A DNA stretch of 64,000 bases from Boseongicola sp. SB0665_bin_10 (GCA_009838075.1 VXSG01000111.1:22801-86800), one strand, 5' to 3'. Shown: positions 29,332-40,194, numbered from the stretch's first letter. A program made the numbers and translations. Notes: a model not told the origin generated them from the sequence alone.

Positions 29332-29615
29332 GGCGTCTTCCTCCCAGCCGACGTCACCTGGATTGCGCCGTGACCGCCCTGCGTCACGTCACCATCCACG
29401 ATCCGCGACTTGCCATATGTTCCTGTATTGTTCACAGAAGAACGCCTGAAATGTTGCGTTCGTTGCTTGTTGGTGATGCAGCGGGCTGCCGTGGATATCG
29501 GCGACCAAGCGGCGGCATTCAACAGCGCAAATGCAACTTGCCCGCCCATGCGTTGACGACGGCATGAGGGCGCACATAGGGTCCGCGAAACATTCCGCGA
29601 CGACGAATCGGGCCC

Positions 29616-32075
29616 ATGCCAAAGCAAGACCTTCCAAGCCACGTCCGGGTCGTCATCGTCGGTGGCGGCATCATGGGCTGCGGCCTCGCATACCATCTCG
29701 GCCATGAGGGCTGGGGCGAGGACACCGTGCTTCTTGAAAAGGCCGAGCTGACCAGCGGATCGACCTGGCATGCCGCCGGCCAGATCACGCGCTCCACCAG
29801 CTCATACGGCCTCGGGCGGATGGTCGACTACAACATCAGCCTCTATGCCGGACTGCTTGAACAGGAGACCGGGCAGCCGGTGACATGGCACGGATGCGGA
29901 TCGCTGAGAGTGGCCTATGCCGATGACGAAATGGACTGGCTGCGCCAGACGCTCTCGGTCGGCCGCGCGCTTGGCTTCGACATCGAACTCGTCGACCCGG
30001 AGTTCATTGCCGGCAAGCACCCGTTCTACAGCCTCGACGGCGTGCTCGGCGCACTCTACACGCCGGATGACGGCCACGTCGACCCGTCGAACGCGACCAT
30101 GGCCCTTGCAACCGGCGCCCGACAGCAGGGAGTCAGGATCTTCCGCCGTTGTCGCGCCCTGAATGTCTCCGCGAACGATGCCGGAGAATGGGTGGTCGAG
30201 ACCGAAAGGGGCACGATCACGTGCGAGCACGTGGTCAATGCGGGCGGCACCTACGCCCGGCAGATGGGGGAATGGTCAGGCCTGCAATTGCCCATGACCT
30301 CGATGACGCATCACTACCTGGTCACCGAACCCGTGCCGGAATTCCAGGATCTGGAGCCGGAGCTCCCCGTTATTCGCGACGACCGGCTGGTCTCGGGCTA
30401 CATCCGCATGGAACAGAAACGGGGCCTCATCGGGATCTACGAAAAGGAGAACCCGAATTCCGTCTGGCACGACCATTGCCCCTGGGACGCCGAGAACGAA
30501 CTGTTCGACGCCGACCTTGACCGCATCATGCCCTGGCTTGCCAACGCCCTTGACCGGATGCCGGTGCTTGCCGAGCTCGGCATCACGCGGGAGGTGCACG
30601 GCGCCATCAGCCACCCGCCGGACGGCAACCCGCTGATCGGACCCGCGCCGGGCGCACGCAACTACTGGTGCTGCTGCGGCACGCAGATCGGCATCGGATG
30701 GGGGCCGGGCCTGTCCCGGGAACTGGCGCGATGGATGGTCCACGGTGCGGCGGACATCTCGATGCGCGAGCTCGATCCGCGCCGATTCGGGCCCTACGCG
30801 ACGAAGAGCTGGCAGGTGACGAAGGCGCACGAGGACTATTGCCTGCGCCACGAAGTCCCGTTTCCGGAATTCAATCGCCTTGCGGGCCGGCCAATCAAGC
30901 CCTCGCCCATCCATGACCTGCTCCATGCCAAGGGGGCGGTGCATGAGGAGGTGTTCGGTTTCGAGCGACCGCGCTGGTTTGCGAGAGATGGCGTCGCGCA
31001 GCGCGACCACTACTCTTTCCGCCGGAACATCGTCCACGACATGATTGGCGAGGAGGTGCGGGCGGTCCGCGAGCGGGTCGGCATCATGGACATCACGGCG
31101 TTCGCGAAAGTCGAGGTCACCGGTCCCCAGGCCCGCGAATTCCTGGATCGCCTGGTCGCGAACCGGCTGCCGTCCAGGGACGGATCGGTGGCGCTCACGC
31201 ACATGCTGAACCGGCGCGGACGGATCGAGCTCGAAACCACGATCACGCGCCTAGGCGCCGGGCGGTACTACCTTGTCTGCGCCGCGTTCTTCGAGAACGT
31301 CCTGATCGACCACCTGCAGGGCCACCTCGCCGGGGAGGACGTGGAAATCAACTCGCGTTCCGAATCCTGGTCGGCGCTGGCCCTGAGTGGCCCCCGGGCA
31401 AGGGAGGTGTTGAAAGCCTGCACGGACGCCGACCTTTCCAACGCCGGCTTCCGCTGGCTTTCGGCGCGGGACATCACGGTCGCCGGCCACCCGCTGCTGG
31501 CCCTCAGAATGTCCTATTCGGGCGAGCTTGGCTGGGAACTCCACATGCCGAATGACGCCTGCCGGACGGTGTATGAAGCGCTCCGGGAAGCTGGGTCTCC
31601 GCACGGAATCGCGGACTACGGCAGCTTTGCGATGAACGCCTTGCGGATGGAGAAGGCGTTCAAGGGAGCACGCGAGCTGACGAACGAAGTGACGCTTCCC
31701 GAAGCCGATGTCATGCCGTTCGTCAGCCTTGACAAGAAGTATCTCGGCGCGGACGCGACGAGGCGCAGCGCCAAGGCCGCCTCCGAAGGTGCCTTGCCCT
31801 GGATCTGCGCCTATCTCGAAATCGAGCCCGATGGCGTCAATGACGGGCATGGCGGCGAGGCGGTCCTGCGGGACGGGCAGGTCGTCGGCGCCACAACGTC
31901 GGTCGCCTATGGCCACAGCGTCGGCAAGATCCTGGCCTTCGCCTATATCGAACAGGCTGCACGCATCCCCGGTGCGGAGGTGGAGGTGGTGATCGCCGGA
32001 ATGCCCCGCAAGGGAAGAGTTCTTTCAGAGCCCGTCCACGACCCGGCCTCGAACCTGCCGCGGACCGACGGTTGA
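29616..32075 (+). CDS. DMGDH-type FAD oxidoreductase/GcvT fusion (third paralogue)
   Basis: 819 aa; 'VRVVIVGGGIMGCGLAYHLGHEGWGEDTVLLEKAELTSGSTWHAAGQ' and 'RMSYSGELGWELHMPNDACRTVYEALREAG'. Confidence 0.95.
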   Translation: MPKQDLPSHVRVVIVGGGIMGCGLAYHLGHEGWGEDTVLLEKAELTSGSTWHAAGQITRSTSSYGLGRMVDYNISLYAGLLEQETGQPVTWHGCGSLRVAYADDEMDWLRQTLSVGRALGFDIELVDPEFIAGKHPFYSLDGVLGALYTPDDGHVDPSNATMALATGARQQGVRIFRRCRALNVSANDAGEWVVETERGTITCEHVVNAGGTYARQMGEWSGLQLPMTSMTHHYLVTEPVPEFQDLEPELPVIRDDRLVSGYIRMEQKRGLIGIYEKENPNSVWHDHCPWDAENELFDADLDRIMPWLANALDRMPVLAELGITREVHGAISHPPDGNPLIGPAPGARNYWCCCGTQIGIGWGPGLSRELARWMVHGAADISMRELDPRRFGPYATKSWQVTKAHEDYCLRHEVPFPEFNRLAGRPIKPSPIHDLLHAKGAVHEEVFGFERPRWFARDGVAQRDHYSFRRNIVHDMIGEEVRAVRERVGIMDITAFAKVEVTGPQAREFLDRLVANRLPSRDGSVALTHMLNRRGRIELETTITRLGAGRYYLVCAAFFENVLIDHLQGHLAGEDVEINSRSESWSALALSGPRAREVLKACTDADLSNAGFRWLSARDITVAGHPLLALRMSYSGELGWELHMPNDACRTVYEALREAGSPHGIADYGSFAMNALRMEKAFKGARELTNEVTLPEADVMPFVSLDKKYLGADATRRSAKAASEGALPWICAYLEIEPDGVNDGHGGEAVLRDGQVVGATTSVAYGHSVGKILAFAYIEQAARIPGAEVEVVIAGMPRKGRVLSEPVHDPASNLPRTDG

Positions 32076-32330
32076 AGGGCCGGGCGGGGGCTGCCGGCGC
32101 AGAATCCTTCCCGACGCGATTCGACGCGCGATTTTCGTTGACGGAAGTGCCGTTTCTTTCCAGTTTCGGCGCATGAGGAGGAGCGAGGCCCGTGACGAGA
32201 TGCCGGCCATAAGGTGCATCGCGACGCTTCGCAGGTCGACAGGCTGCGATCTCGTGGCCCGAAGGCTGCTCCCTCGGCAGCAGCCGCCATTCAGGCCTGA
32301 TCCGCAACTCGACCATTCGGAACCCGCTCC

Positions 32331-34430
32331 ATGCCTTCGCCGCCCGCCCTCCGCCTTGCGATCGATATCGGTGGAACCTTTACGGACACCGTCCTCGTCG
32401 ACGGTGGCGGGCGGATCCTGGCAACGGCCAAGACCCCGACAACTCCGCCCGAACCGGCGCTCGGCGCACTTGAGGGCGCCCGTCATGCCCTGATTGCGGC
32501 CTCGGCGGCCTGGGACGAAATCGGCGGCTTCATCCACGGCACCACGCTTGCCACCAATGCGCTGATCGAACGCCGGGGCGCGAGGGTCGGCACGATCACG
32601 ACCGAAGGCTTCCGCGACATCCTCGAAATTGCCTACGAGCGGCGCTACAGCCAGTATGCCATCAATCTCGAAAAGCCTGACCTGATAGTGCCTCGAACGC
32701 GGGCGTTCACCGTGGGCGGGCGCATGAACGCGCGCGGCGAGGAACTCGTTCCGTTCGACGAGGATGCGGTGGCGGCCCTGGCGGGACGGCTGGAGGCCGA
32801 GGGAATCGAGGCCGTCGCCATCTGCCTGCTTCATGCCTACGCGAACCCGAGCCACGAATTGCGGCTGCGCGAGATGCTCCGGATGGCGCTGCCGGAACCG
32901 GTGATTTCGGTCAGCCACGAGGTCAGCCCGGAAGCGCGCGAGTTCGACCGGCTGTGCACCACTGTCGCCAACGCCTACATCCAGCCGCTCATGTCCCGGT
33001 ATCTCGCGGACTTCGAGACGCGCTTCCGGAGCGCGGGACTGGCCTGCCCCATCCTGATGATGACCGCGAGCGGCGGCATGACCACTCTTGAGACCGCCGC
33101 GCGCCTTCCGGTACGGCTGGTCGAATCGGGCCCGGCAGGAGGCGCGATCCTGGCCGCACGGCTCGCCCGCGAGACCGGCGAGGGCAAGGTGGTCTCATTT
33201 GACATGGGCGGCACGACGGCCAAGCTCTGCCTGATCGACGACGGCCAGCCCCGGACCGCCCGGAAATTCGAGATCGCCCGCGCCGAACGGTTCGTCAAGG
33301 GTTCGGGCATGCCGGTCCGAATTCCAGTCATCGAGATGATCGAGATCGGCGCCGGCGGCGGCTCGATCGCCAATGTCGACCGGCTCGGCCGGGTTCGCGT
33401 CGGACCGCAAAGCGCTGGCGCGAACCCGGGACCGGCCGCCTTCGGGAATGGCGGCACGCAGCCGACGGTGACGGATGCCGACATCGTGCAAGGGCTCATT
33501 GCGCCGGACGGCTTCGCCGGGTCCAGCATCAGCTTGAACCCGGGCGCCGCCATGGCGGTGCTGAAATGCAAGGTCGGTGACGCCCTTGGTCTCGATCTTG
33601 ACCGCGCGGCGCTTGCGGTTACCGAGATCGTGGACGAGAACATGGCGGGCGCGGGACGAATGCACGCCGCGGATTCCGGGAGAATCCTTGACGACCGCAC
33701 CATGATCGCCATCGGCGGCAACGGTCCGCTTCATGCCACGCGCCTCGCCCGGCGAACCCGTGTGCGCACCGTTGTCATCCCGAAGAACCCTGGCGTCGGT
33801 TCCGCCGTGGGGTTCCTTCACGCACCGGTGTCCTTCGAAATCGTGCGATCGCGATACACGACGCTCGAGTCTCTCGACGTCGACGCAATCAACGGGTTCT
33901 TCGGAGACATGGCCAATGAGGCACGCACGGTTGTCAGGGCCGGCGCACCGGACGGGCCATTGACCGAGCGCCGGGTGGCATTCATGCGATATCATGGACA
34001 AGGACACGAAATCGAGGTCGCCGTCCCGGCCCGCGACCTGGAACCGACCGATGCGCATGGCCTGCGCAGCGCCTTCGAGGCAGGGTACAGCCGTCAGTTC
34101 AGCCGCACCGTTCCGGACATGAAGATCGAGATCCTGAACTGGGCGTTTCGTCTCGCTTCGGAGGTTCCGGACATCGACCCGGCACATGCCGCGGGGACGC
34201 CGTCCGCGGCAAGTCCCTCGGGATTCCGCATGATCCTCTGCGACGTCTCGGGAGAATGGCGCGAAGCCGCCGTCTACAAACGCGCGGACCTGCACGGCGG
34301 CGCCCGCCTGTCGGGGCCTGCACTGATCACGGAGCCGCAGACAACGACACTCGTGAGCGCGGATTTCGACGCAAGAGTGGACGGGGCGGGGAACATCTGG
34401 ATGACCCGGCAGGACGGAGCATTGCCATGA
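32331..34430 (+). CDS. hyuA: hydantoinase/oxoprolinase family protein, subunit A
   Basis: 'LAIDIGGTFTDTVLVDG', 'HGTTLATNALIERRGARVGTITTEGFRDILEI', 'SFDMGGTTAKLCLIDDG'. Confidence 0.96.
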   Translation: MPSPPALRLAIDIGGTFTDTVLVDGGGRILATAKTPTTPPEPALGALEGARHALIAASAAWDEIGGFIHGTTLATNALIERRGARVGTITTEGFRDILEIAYERRYSQYAINLEKPDLIVPRTRAFTVGGRMNARGEELVPFDEDAVAALAGRLEAEGIEAVAICLLHAYANPSHELRLREMLRMALPEPVISVSHEVSPEAREFDRLCTTVANAYIQPLMSRYLADFETRFRSAGLACPILMMTASGGMTTLETAARLPVRLVESGPAGGAILAARLARETGEGKVVSFDMGGTTAKLCLIDDGQPRTARKFEIARAERFVKGSGMPVRIPVIEMIEIGAGGGSIANVDRLGRVRVGPQSAGANPGPAAFGNGGTQPTVTDADIVQGLIAPDGFAGSSISLNPGAAMAVLKCKVGDALGLDLDRAALAVTEIVDENMAGAGRMHAADSGRILDDRTMIAIGGNGPLHATRLARRTRVRTVVIPKNPGVGSAVGFLHAPVSFEIVRSRYTTLESLDVDAINGFFGDMANEARTVVRAGAPDGPLTERRVAFMRYHGQGHEIEVAVPARDLEPTDAHGLRSAFEAGYSRQFSRTVPDMKIEILNWAFRLASEVPDIDPAHAAGTPSAASPSGFRMILCDVSGEWREAAVYKRADLHGGARLSGPALITEPQTTTLVSADFDARVDGAGNIWMTRQDGALP

Positions 34431-36076
34431 CGGCGGACAACACGCGCCTCCAGGTTCTTTGGGACAGGCTGCTCGCCGTGGTCGAGGAGCAGGGCCAGAT
34501 TCTCGTCCGCGCCGCCTTCAGCCCGATCGTGCGCGAATGCGGCGACATATCGGCCGGAATCTTCGATGCTGAAGGCCGGATGCTCGCCCAGGCCGTGACC
34601 GGCACGCCCGGGCACGTGAACACGATGGCAATGGCCGTGAAAACTCTCCGCGCCCGCTTTCCGTCACAGGATATGCGCCCCGGGGACATCTACATGACCA
34701 ACGATCCCTGGATCGCGTCCGGTCACCTGAACGACTTTCTCCTGATGATGCCGATCATCCATGCGGGCCGCCTCGCGGGATTCACCGCCTGCACGTCGCA
34801 TCTCGTGGACCTCGGCGGACAGGGCATGGGACCCGAGGGATCGGACATCCAGGACGAAGGTCTCCTGATACCGCCCTGCAAGCTGGTGGCGGCGGGCGAG
34901 GTGAACGCCCTCCTGCTCGACATCGTGAAGGCGAACTCGCGTGAACCGATCGCCAACGAGGGCGACATCTACGCGCTGATCGCCTGCTGCGAGGCCGGCG
35001 CGGCGCGGGTTTGCCAGGCGATGGACGAATTTGGCCTCACCGACCTCCGGGAACTCTCGCGCTACATCGTCGAGACCTCGCGCCGGGGAACGCGCGACAT
35101 CCTGGCGAAGCTGCCGAAGGGGACATGGAACAACGCCATGACCGTGGATGGCTACGACCGCCCGCTGACGCTGCGGGCCGCCCTCACGATTGCGGAGGAC
35201 CATGTGCTGGTCGACTTTGCCGGCACCGACCCCTGCGCTCGGAAGGGCATCAACGTTCCGCTGAACTACGCAACGGCATACACGGTCTTCGCCCTTCGCT
35301 GCATCATCGGCCCCGACATCCCCAACAATGACGGCTCGCTCGAACCCTTCCGGGTCACGGGACCGCCGGGCTGCATACTGAATGCCAGGCCGCCATCCCC
35401 GGTCGCGATGCGCCATGCGCTCGGGCAGATGACGCCCGACCTGGTCTTCGGGTGCCTGGCGCAGGCACTTCCCGACATGGTCCCCGCCGAGGGCGCGTCC
35501 TGCATGTATGACCTCCCGCTTCGGCATGCACCGGAAGCGGCGGGACGGGGGGACGTCCAGTTTGCCCTGGAACTCGTCTTCAACGGCGGAACGGGCGCGC
35601 GGCCGACCCGGGACGGCCTGTCGGCCACGGCGTTTCCGAGCGGTGTCTGGGGCAGCCAGGTGGAAACCACCGAATCGGTGGCGCCGGTCCTGTTTCACCG
35701 CCGCGAACTGCGCAGGGATTCCGGCGGTCCCGGCCGGATGCGCGGCGGGCTCGGGCAGCGAATCGAGATCAGCCCGGCGCTGAACCAGGACTTGCTCCTG
35801 TTCCTCTCCGTCGAACGGGTCAGGAACCCGGCACGCGGTCGCAGCGAAGGCCTGGAAGGCGCACCGGGGCGCATCCGGATCGGCGAAGAGGGGCCGGAAC
35901 TCTCCGGCAAGGGCGTGGTTCGCATCAGGGCCGGCGAGCGCCTGATCTTCGAAACCCCGGGCGGGGGCGGGTTCGGGGCTCCCGAACAGCGTCCGCCCGC
36001 CATGCTCGAACGCGACGTGCAGGCCGGGCTTGTCAGTCCGGATGCCGCGCGACATGTCTACGGACGGTCCCCATGA
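34427..36076 (+). CDS. hyuB: hydantoinase B/oxoprolinase family protein
   Basis: 'IVRECGDISAGIFDAEGRMLAQAVTGTPGHVNTMA', 'YMTNDPWIASGHLNDFLLMMPI', 'ETPGGGGFGAPEQR'; ATG overlaps hyuA TGA. Confidence 0.96.
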   Translation: MTADNTRLQVLWDRLLAVVEEQGQILVRAAFSPIVRECGDISAGIFDAEGRMLAQAVTGTPGHVNTMAMAVKTLRARFPSQDMRPGDIYMTNDPWIASGHLNDFLLMMPIIHAGRLAGFTACTSHLVDLGGQGMGPEGSDIQDEGLLIPPCKLVAAGEVNALLLDIVKANSREPIANEGDIYALIACCEAGAARVCQAMDEFGLTDLRELSRYIVETSRRGTRDILAKLPKGTWNNAMTVDGYDRPLTLRAALTIAEDHVLVDFAGTDPCARKGINVPLNYATAYTVFALRCIIGPDIPNNDGSLEPFRVTGPPGCILNARPPSPVAMRHALGQMTPDLVFGCLAQALPDMVPAEGASCMYDLPLRHAPEAAGRGDVQFALELVFNGGTGARPTRDGLSATAFPSGVWGSQVETTESVAPVLFHRRELRRDSGGPGRMRGGLGQRIEISPALNQDLLLFLSVERVRNPARGRSEGLEGAPGRIRIGEEGPELSGKGVVRIRAGERLIFETPGGGGFGAPEQRPPAMLERDVQAGLVSPDAARHVYGRSP

Positions 36077-37155
36077 CCCGTGCGCGGAAGCATGTCGCGG
36101 CGATGGCGCCCTACGCGCTGGCAGACCTTGGAGGGACGGACGGCCGTCCCGCACCGTCGCTGGCGCAAAACGAGAGCTTCCGCCCGCCTTGCCCCGGCAC
36201 TTTCGAAGCGGTCGTGGCGGCCATGGCCGATGCGGCGCTGTACCCTGATCCGGACTGGACCGAACTGCGCTCGATGATTGCAACGCGGCACGGCGTAGAG
36301 CCGGACTCGATTCTTTGCGGCAGCGGCTCGCTCGAACTGATCGGCTGCCTGGCACGCGCGTTCGCCGGTCCGAACCGCGCGGCTCTCGCACCGGCACATG
36401 CCTATCCGTATTTCCGCAGCGCGGCGCAGGCAAGCGAGGCCCGGTTCGACACGGCGCCGGAATCCGACCGCACGGCGTCGGCAGACGCCCTTCTCGAAGC
36501 CGTTCGGCCGGACACCGGCTGCGTCTTCCTCGCCAATCCCGGCAACCCGACCGGCACCCGCATCCCGGCAGCGGAGGTCCGCCGCCTTCGGCGCGGTCTC
36601 CGCGAAGACATCCTGCTCGTCGTTGACGAGGCCTACGGCGAATTCGCCGACCATCTCGATGCGCCCGTCTTCGACATGGCCGCGGCAGGGAACACGGTCA
36701 TCCTGCGCACGTTTTCCAAGGCGTACGGGTTGGCGGGCTGCCGCGTGGGATGGGGCACGTTTCCGAAAGGGATTGCGGTCGAGGTCCGAAAGGTCCTGAA
36801 CCCCGGCAACGTCTCCGCCATCTCGCAGGCTGCCGCGCGGGCCGCGCTGCGGGACGATGCCTACATGCGCGAGACCTGTGCGCTGGTCGCCGCGCGACGC
36901 GACCAGGCGGCCAGGAAACTGGCCATGCTGGGCATTCGCTGCCATTCCAGCTTCGCCAACTTCCTTCTCCTGGATCTTGAGACGCAGGAACGCGCACGTT
37001 CCGCCGAGACGCGTCTCCGATCCGGCGGTGCCGTCCTGCGCGCGCAAGGCGCCGCGGCCCTTCCTCACTGCCTTCGCATGACGATCGGTCCGGAAAGGGA
37101 ACTGGACAATGCCGTCTGCCTGCTTGAGACATGGATCGGGGAAAGCATGCCATGA
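36073..37155 (+). CDS. histidinol-phosphate-aminotransferase-like PLP aminotransferase
   Basis: 'SILCGSGSLELIGCLARAF', 'VFLANPGNPTGTRIPAAEV', 'LLVVDEAYGEFAD', 'ILRTFSKAYGLAGCRVGWG'. Confidence 0.94.
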   Translation: MTRARKHVAAMAPYALADLGGTDGRPAPSLAQNESFRPPCPGTFEAVVAAMADAALYPDPDWTELRSMIATRHGVEPDSILCGSGSLELIGCLARAFAGPNRAALAPAHAYPYFRSAAQASEARFDTAPESDRTASADALLEAVRPDTGCVFLANPGNPTGTRIPAAEVRRLRRGLREDILLVVDEAYGEFADHLDAPVFDMAAAGNTVILRTFSKAYGLAGCRVGWGTFPKGIAVEVRKVLNPGNVSAISQAAARAALRDDAYMRETCALVAARRDQAARKLAMLGIRCHSSFANFLLLDLETQERARSAETRLRSGGAVLRAQGAAALPHCLRMTIGPERELDNAVCLLETWIGESMP

Positions 37156-37895
37156 CACCGTCCCGCGGACGAGCCCGGCTGGGCCTTCTCGTCCCCTTCA
37201 CGAACACGAATCTCGAGCCGGACATGACACTCATGTGCCCTCCGGGCGTCTCCGTCCACACGGCCCGTCTTGGAGGCTATGACGCGGAGCGGATACCTGA
37301 CGAGTCCCAGATGCAGGGGCTCGGCGCATCGGACATCGACGAACCGCTCCGCCTGCTCATGGGCGTCAGGCCCGATGTCATCCTGTATGGCTGCACTTCG
37401 GCAACGCTTGCACACGGGACCGAATTCGACAGGAAGCTCGCGGCCCGCTCCAGGTCCGCAAGCGGCGCAGAGACGGTGACGGCGGCGGGCGCCCTCGTCT
37501 CAGCACTCAAGTCGCTGGATGCCAGGAAGGTCGGCCTTGCCTCGCCTTACGTTCCGGCAATCAACGACATGGCCGTTGCGTTCCTTGCCGAGGCAGGTAT
37601 CGAAACGGTCCGGAGATCAGAGGTCGCGGAACCGCTCAGCAACGAGGAACAGGGCGCGATGACTCCCGACGAGGTCCTTGCCTCGGGGATCCGCGCCGAC
37701 CATGACGATGCGGATGCCGTAGTTCTCTCCTGCACGGACATGCGCAGCGTCGAATCCGTCGCGCGGCTTGAACAGGCCCTTGGCAAGCCGGCGATATGTT
37801 CAAACCAAGCCATGATGCACGAGGCGCTCCGCCGCCTTGGCATCGACGATCCCGTTGCGGGATTCGGCATGCTTCTCGAAAGGCCCCGCACATGA
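37152..37895 (+). CDS. Asp/Glu racemase superfamily (maleate isomerase/arylmalonate decarboxylase-like)
   Basis: 'ARLGLLVPFTNTNLEPDMTLMCPPGVSVHTARLG', 'VILYGCTSATLAHGTEFD', 'ADAVVLSCTDMRSV' with two Cys positions. Confidence 0.9.
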   Translation: MTPSRGRARLGLLVPFTNTNLEPDMTLMCPPGVSVHTARLGGYDAERIPDESQMQGLGASDIDEPLRLLMGVRPDVILYGCTSATLAHGTEFDRKLAARSRSASGAETVTAAGALVSALKSLDARKVGLASPYVPAINDMAVAFLAEAGIETVRRSEVAEPLSNEEQGAMTPDEVLASGIRADHDDADAVVLSCTDMRSVESVARLEQALGKPAICSNQAMMHEALRRLGIDDPVAGFGMLLERPRT

Positions 37896-39229
37896 TCTTC
37901 AACGATCTCGCAGAGTTCGTGCTTGGCGCGCCCGACGTGCCGGAAAGCGCGCTCGACCACACGGCCACGCTGCTCGTTGACACGCTCGGAGTCACGGCGG
38001 GATCCGCACGCCTTGACGCCGCCCGCATCGCCCGCGACCACGCGGTGCGGTTTCATGCGGCGGGCACGCCCACCGAGGCGGCCACCCTTCTCTTCGACGG
38101 CCGCAAGGCCTCGATTCCGGGCGCCGCCTTCGCGGCCGCGACGCAGACGGACAACCTTGACGCCCATGACGGCTTCAACCCGGCCAAGGGCCATATCGGC
38201 TGTGCCGTCGTGCCCGCGCTTTGCGCGCTGGCCGAGAGCGAGCCCGCGCTTTCGGCCAGCGACGCACTCACCGCACTTGCGGTTTCCTACGAGGTCGCCG
38301 CCCGCGCCGCGCTGTCGCTCCATGCGACCGTCAGCGACTACCACACGTCCGGGGCCTGGAACGCGCTCGGCGTCGCGGCGCTCGGCGCGCGGCTGCGGCA
38401 CCTTGACGCAGACCGCCTGCGGCAGGCGCTCGGAATCGCCGAATACCACGGACCGCGCAGCCAGATGATGCGCGAAATCGCGAATCCGACCATGCTGCAT
38501 GACGGCTCCGGCATGGGTGCATTCGTGGGCCTCACGGCGGTGCTGCTCGCGGAGGATGGGTTTGAGGGCGCCCCGGCCGTCACCGTCGAAGCCGAAGAGG
38601 TCGCTGAATGCTGGAGCGATCTCGGCCAGCGCTGGACCGTCGAGCGAAATTACGTCAAGCCCTATCCGGTCTGCCGATGGGCGCATGCAGCAATCGACGC
38701 CCTCGGCCAGCTCATGGAGGAACACGGGTTCGCCGCGCATGACGTTTCCGCCATCGACGTGAACACGTTTGCCGAAGCGGCGGCGCTGTTTCCCGGCATG
38801 CCGGACACCACGTCGCATGCCCAGTACTCCCTTGCCTTCGCGCTCGGCGCGCTGCTCGTTCACGGCAAGATCGGACCGGACCAGGTGACCGGCAAGGCCT
38901 TGTCGGACCCTGGCATCGCGACCGTTGTCGGAATGATCCGGGTGTCCGAGGCGCCCCGCCACTCGGCGCGATTCCCGGAAGGCCGCTGGTCCGACGTCAC
39001 GGTTTGCCTGTCCGACGGTCGCTCGCTGTCTTCGGGGGATGTCAATGCGAAGGGCGGCCCGGAAGCACCCCTGCCCCGCGATGCCGTCAAGGCGAAGTTC
39101 CTTGAAATGGCGAGCGGCCTTGGCCGCGACCGCGCGACGGCAATCTGGGACATGCGCGACCGCCTGACCGAGCCGGGAGCCAGGTTCGCCGACCTGTTGC
39201 AGCTCCTCCACGCGCGTCCGGGAACATGA
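37892..39229 (+). CDS. MmgE/PrpD family protein
   Basis: 'HTATLLVDTLGVTAGSA', 'NLDAHDGFNPAKGHIGCAVVPAL', 'VKPYPVCRWAHAAIDAL'. Confidence 0.95.
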   Translation: MIFNDLAEFVLGAPDVPESALDHTATLLVDTLGVTAGSARLDAARIARDHAVRFHAAGTPTEAATLLFDGRKASIPGAAFAAATQTDNLDAHDGFNPAKGHIGCAVVPALCALAESEPALSASDALTALAVSYEVAARAALSLHATVSDYHTSGAWNALGVAALGARLRHLDADRLRQALGIAEYHGPRSQMMREIANPTMLHDGSGMGAFVGLTAVLLAEDGFEGAPAVTVEAEEVAECWSDLGQRWTVERNYVKPYPVCRWAHAAIDALGQLMEEHGFAAHDVSAIDVNTFAEAAALFPGMPDTTSHAQYSLAFALGALLVHGKIGPDQVTGKALSDPGIATVVGMIRVSEAPRHSARFPEGRWSDVTVCLSDGRSLSSGDVNAKGGPEAPLPRDAVKAKFLEMASGLGRDRATAIWDMRDRLTEPGARFADLLQLLHARPGT

Positions 39230-40194
39230 CCGCGGAGCCCCGCATCCTCCTGCACAACGACGCCACCGCCAGGCATGCGGACAGGCTGCGGTCCGCGTTT
39301 CCCCGTTGCGACGTGGCGGAATGCACAACCTACGAGAACGTGCCAGGCATGATCCGGCAGTTCAGGCCGGACGTGGTCTTCACGATCCGGTTCGCGGGCA
39401 GCCAGGGCTTTCCCCGCGATGCCATGCTGGCGTCGGGCGGTCCGCGCTGGATCGCGAACGGCGGCGTGGGAACGGACCATTTCGGGCAATGGGATCCGGC
39501 TTGCACGACGATCACCAACGCCGCCGGCGTGGCGGCCGACATGATGGCGGAGTACATGCTGGGCGGCTTCCTCCACTTCACCCTCGACATCGAGGGACTT
39601 CGCCAGGACAAGGCGGGCCGCATCTGGCGCGCGCGCAACATGGTGCCGCTCAAGGGCAAGACGCTCCTGATCGTCGGACTCGGGCATACCGGGCGTGCGC
39701 TTGCCAAAAGGTCCAGGGCCCTTGGCATGCGCGTGGTCGGCGTGCGCTCGCGGCCGCAAGCCGACGAATGCGTCGACATCGTCGGCGGTCCGGACGACCT
39801 CCCCGGATTCCTGCAGGACGCCGACTGCATCGCCATCTGCGCGCCGCTCACGCCGGCAACCCGTGGCATGATCGCTGGGGCCGAGATCGCCGCGATGAAA
39901 CCGGGCGTGCTCCTTGCCGATGTCTCTCGCGGGGGCATCGTGGACCAGGCGGCCCTGGCGGGAGCCCTTGCCTCCGGCCATGTCGCCGGCGCCGCGCTCG
40001 ACGTGTTCGAGACCGAGCCCCTGCCGACGGACAGCCCGCTCTGGGACCTGGACAGCCTGATCGTCTCGCCGCACTGCTCATCGGTCTATGATGGCTGGGA
40101 GGACGCGTCGTTCGACCTCTTCCTTGACAACCTCGACAGATGGATTGCCGGAAGGCCGCTCCAGAACGTCGTCGATCCGGAGCGCGGCTATTGA
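39226..40194 (+). CDS. D-2-hydroxyacid dehydrogenase (NAD-dependent)
   Basis: 'LKGKTLLIVGLGHTGRALAKRSRALGMRVVGV', 'LLADVSRGGIVDQAALAGALASGHVAGAALDVFETEPLP'. Confidence 0.95.
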   Translation: MTAEPRILLHNDATARHADRLRSAFPRCDVAECTTYENVPGMIRQFRPDVVFTIRFAGSQGFPRDAMLASGGPRWIANGGVGTDHFGQWDPACTTITNAAGVAADMMAEYMLGGFLHFTLDIEGLRQDKAGRIWRARNMVPLKGKTLLIVGLGHTGRALAKRSRALGMRVVGVRSRPQADECVDIVGGPDDLPGFLQDADCIAICAPLTPATRGMIAGAEIAAMKPGVLLADVSRGGIVDQAALAGALASGHVAGAALDVFETEPLPTDSPLWDLDSLIVSPHCSSVYDGWEDASFDLFLDNLDRWIAGRPLQNVVDPERGY

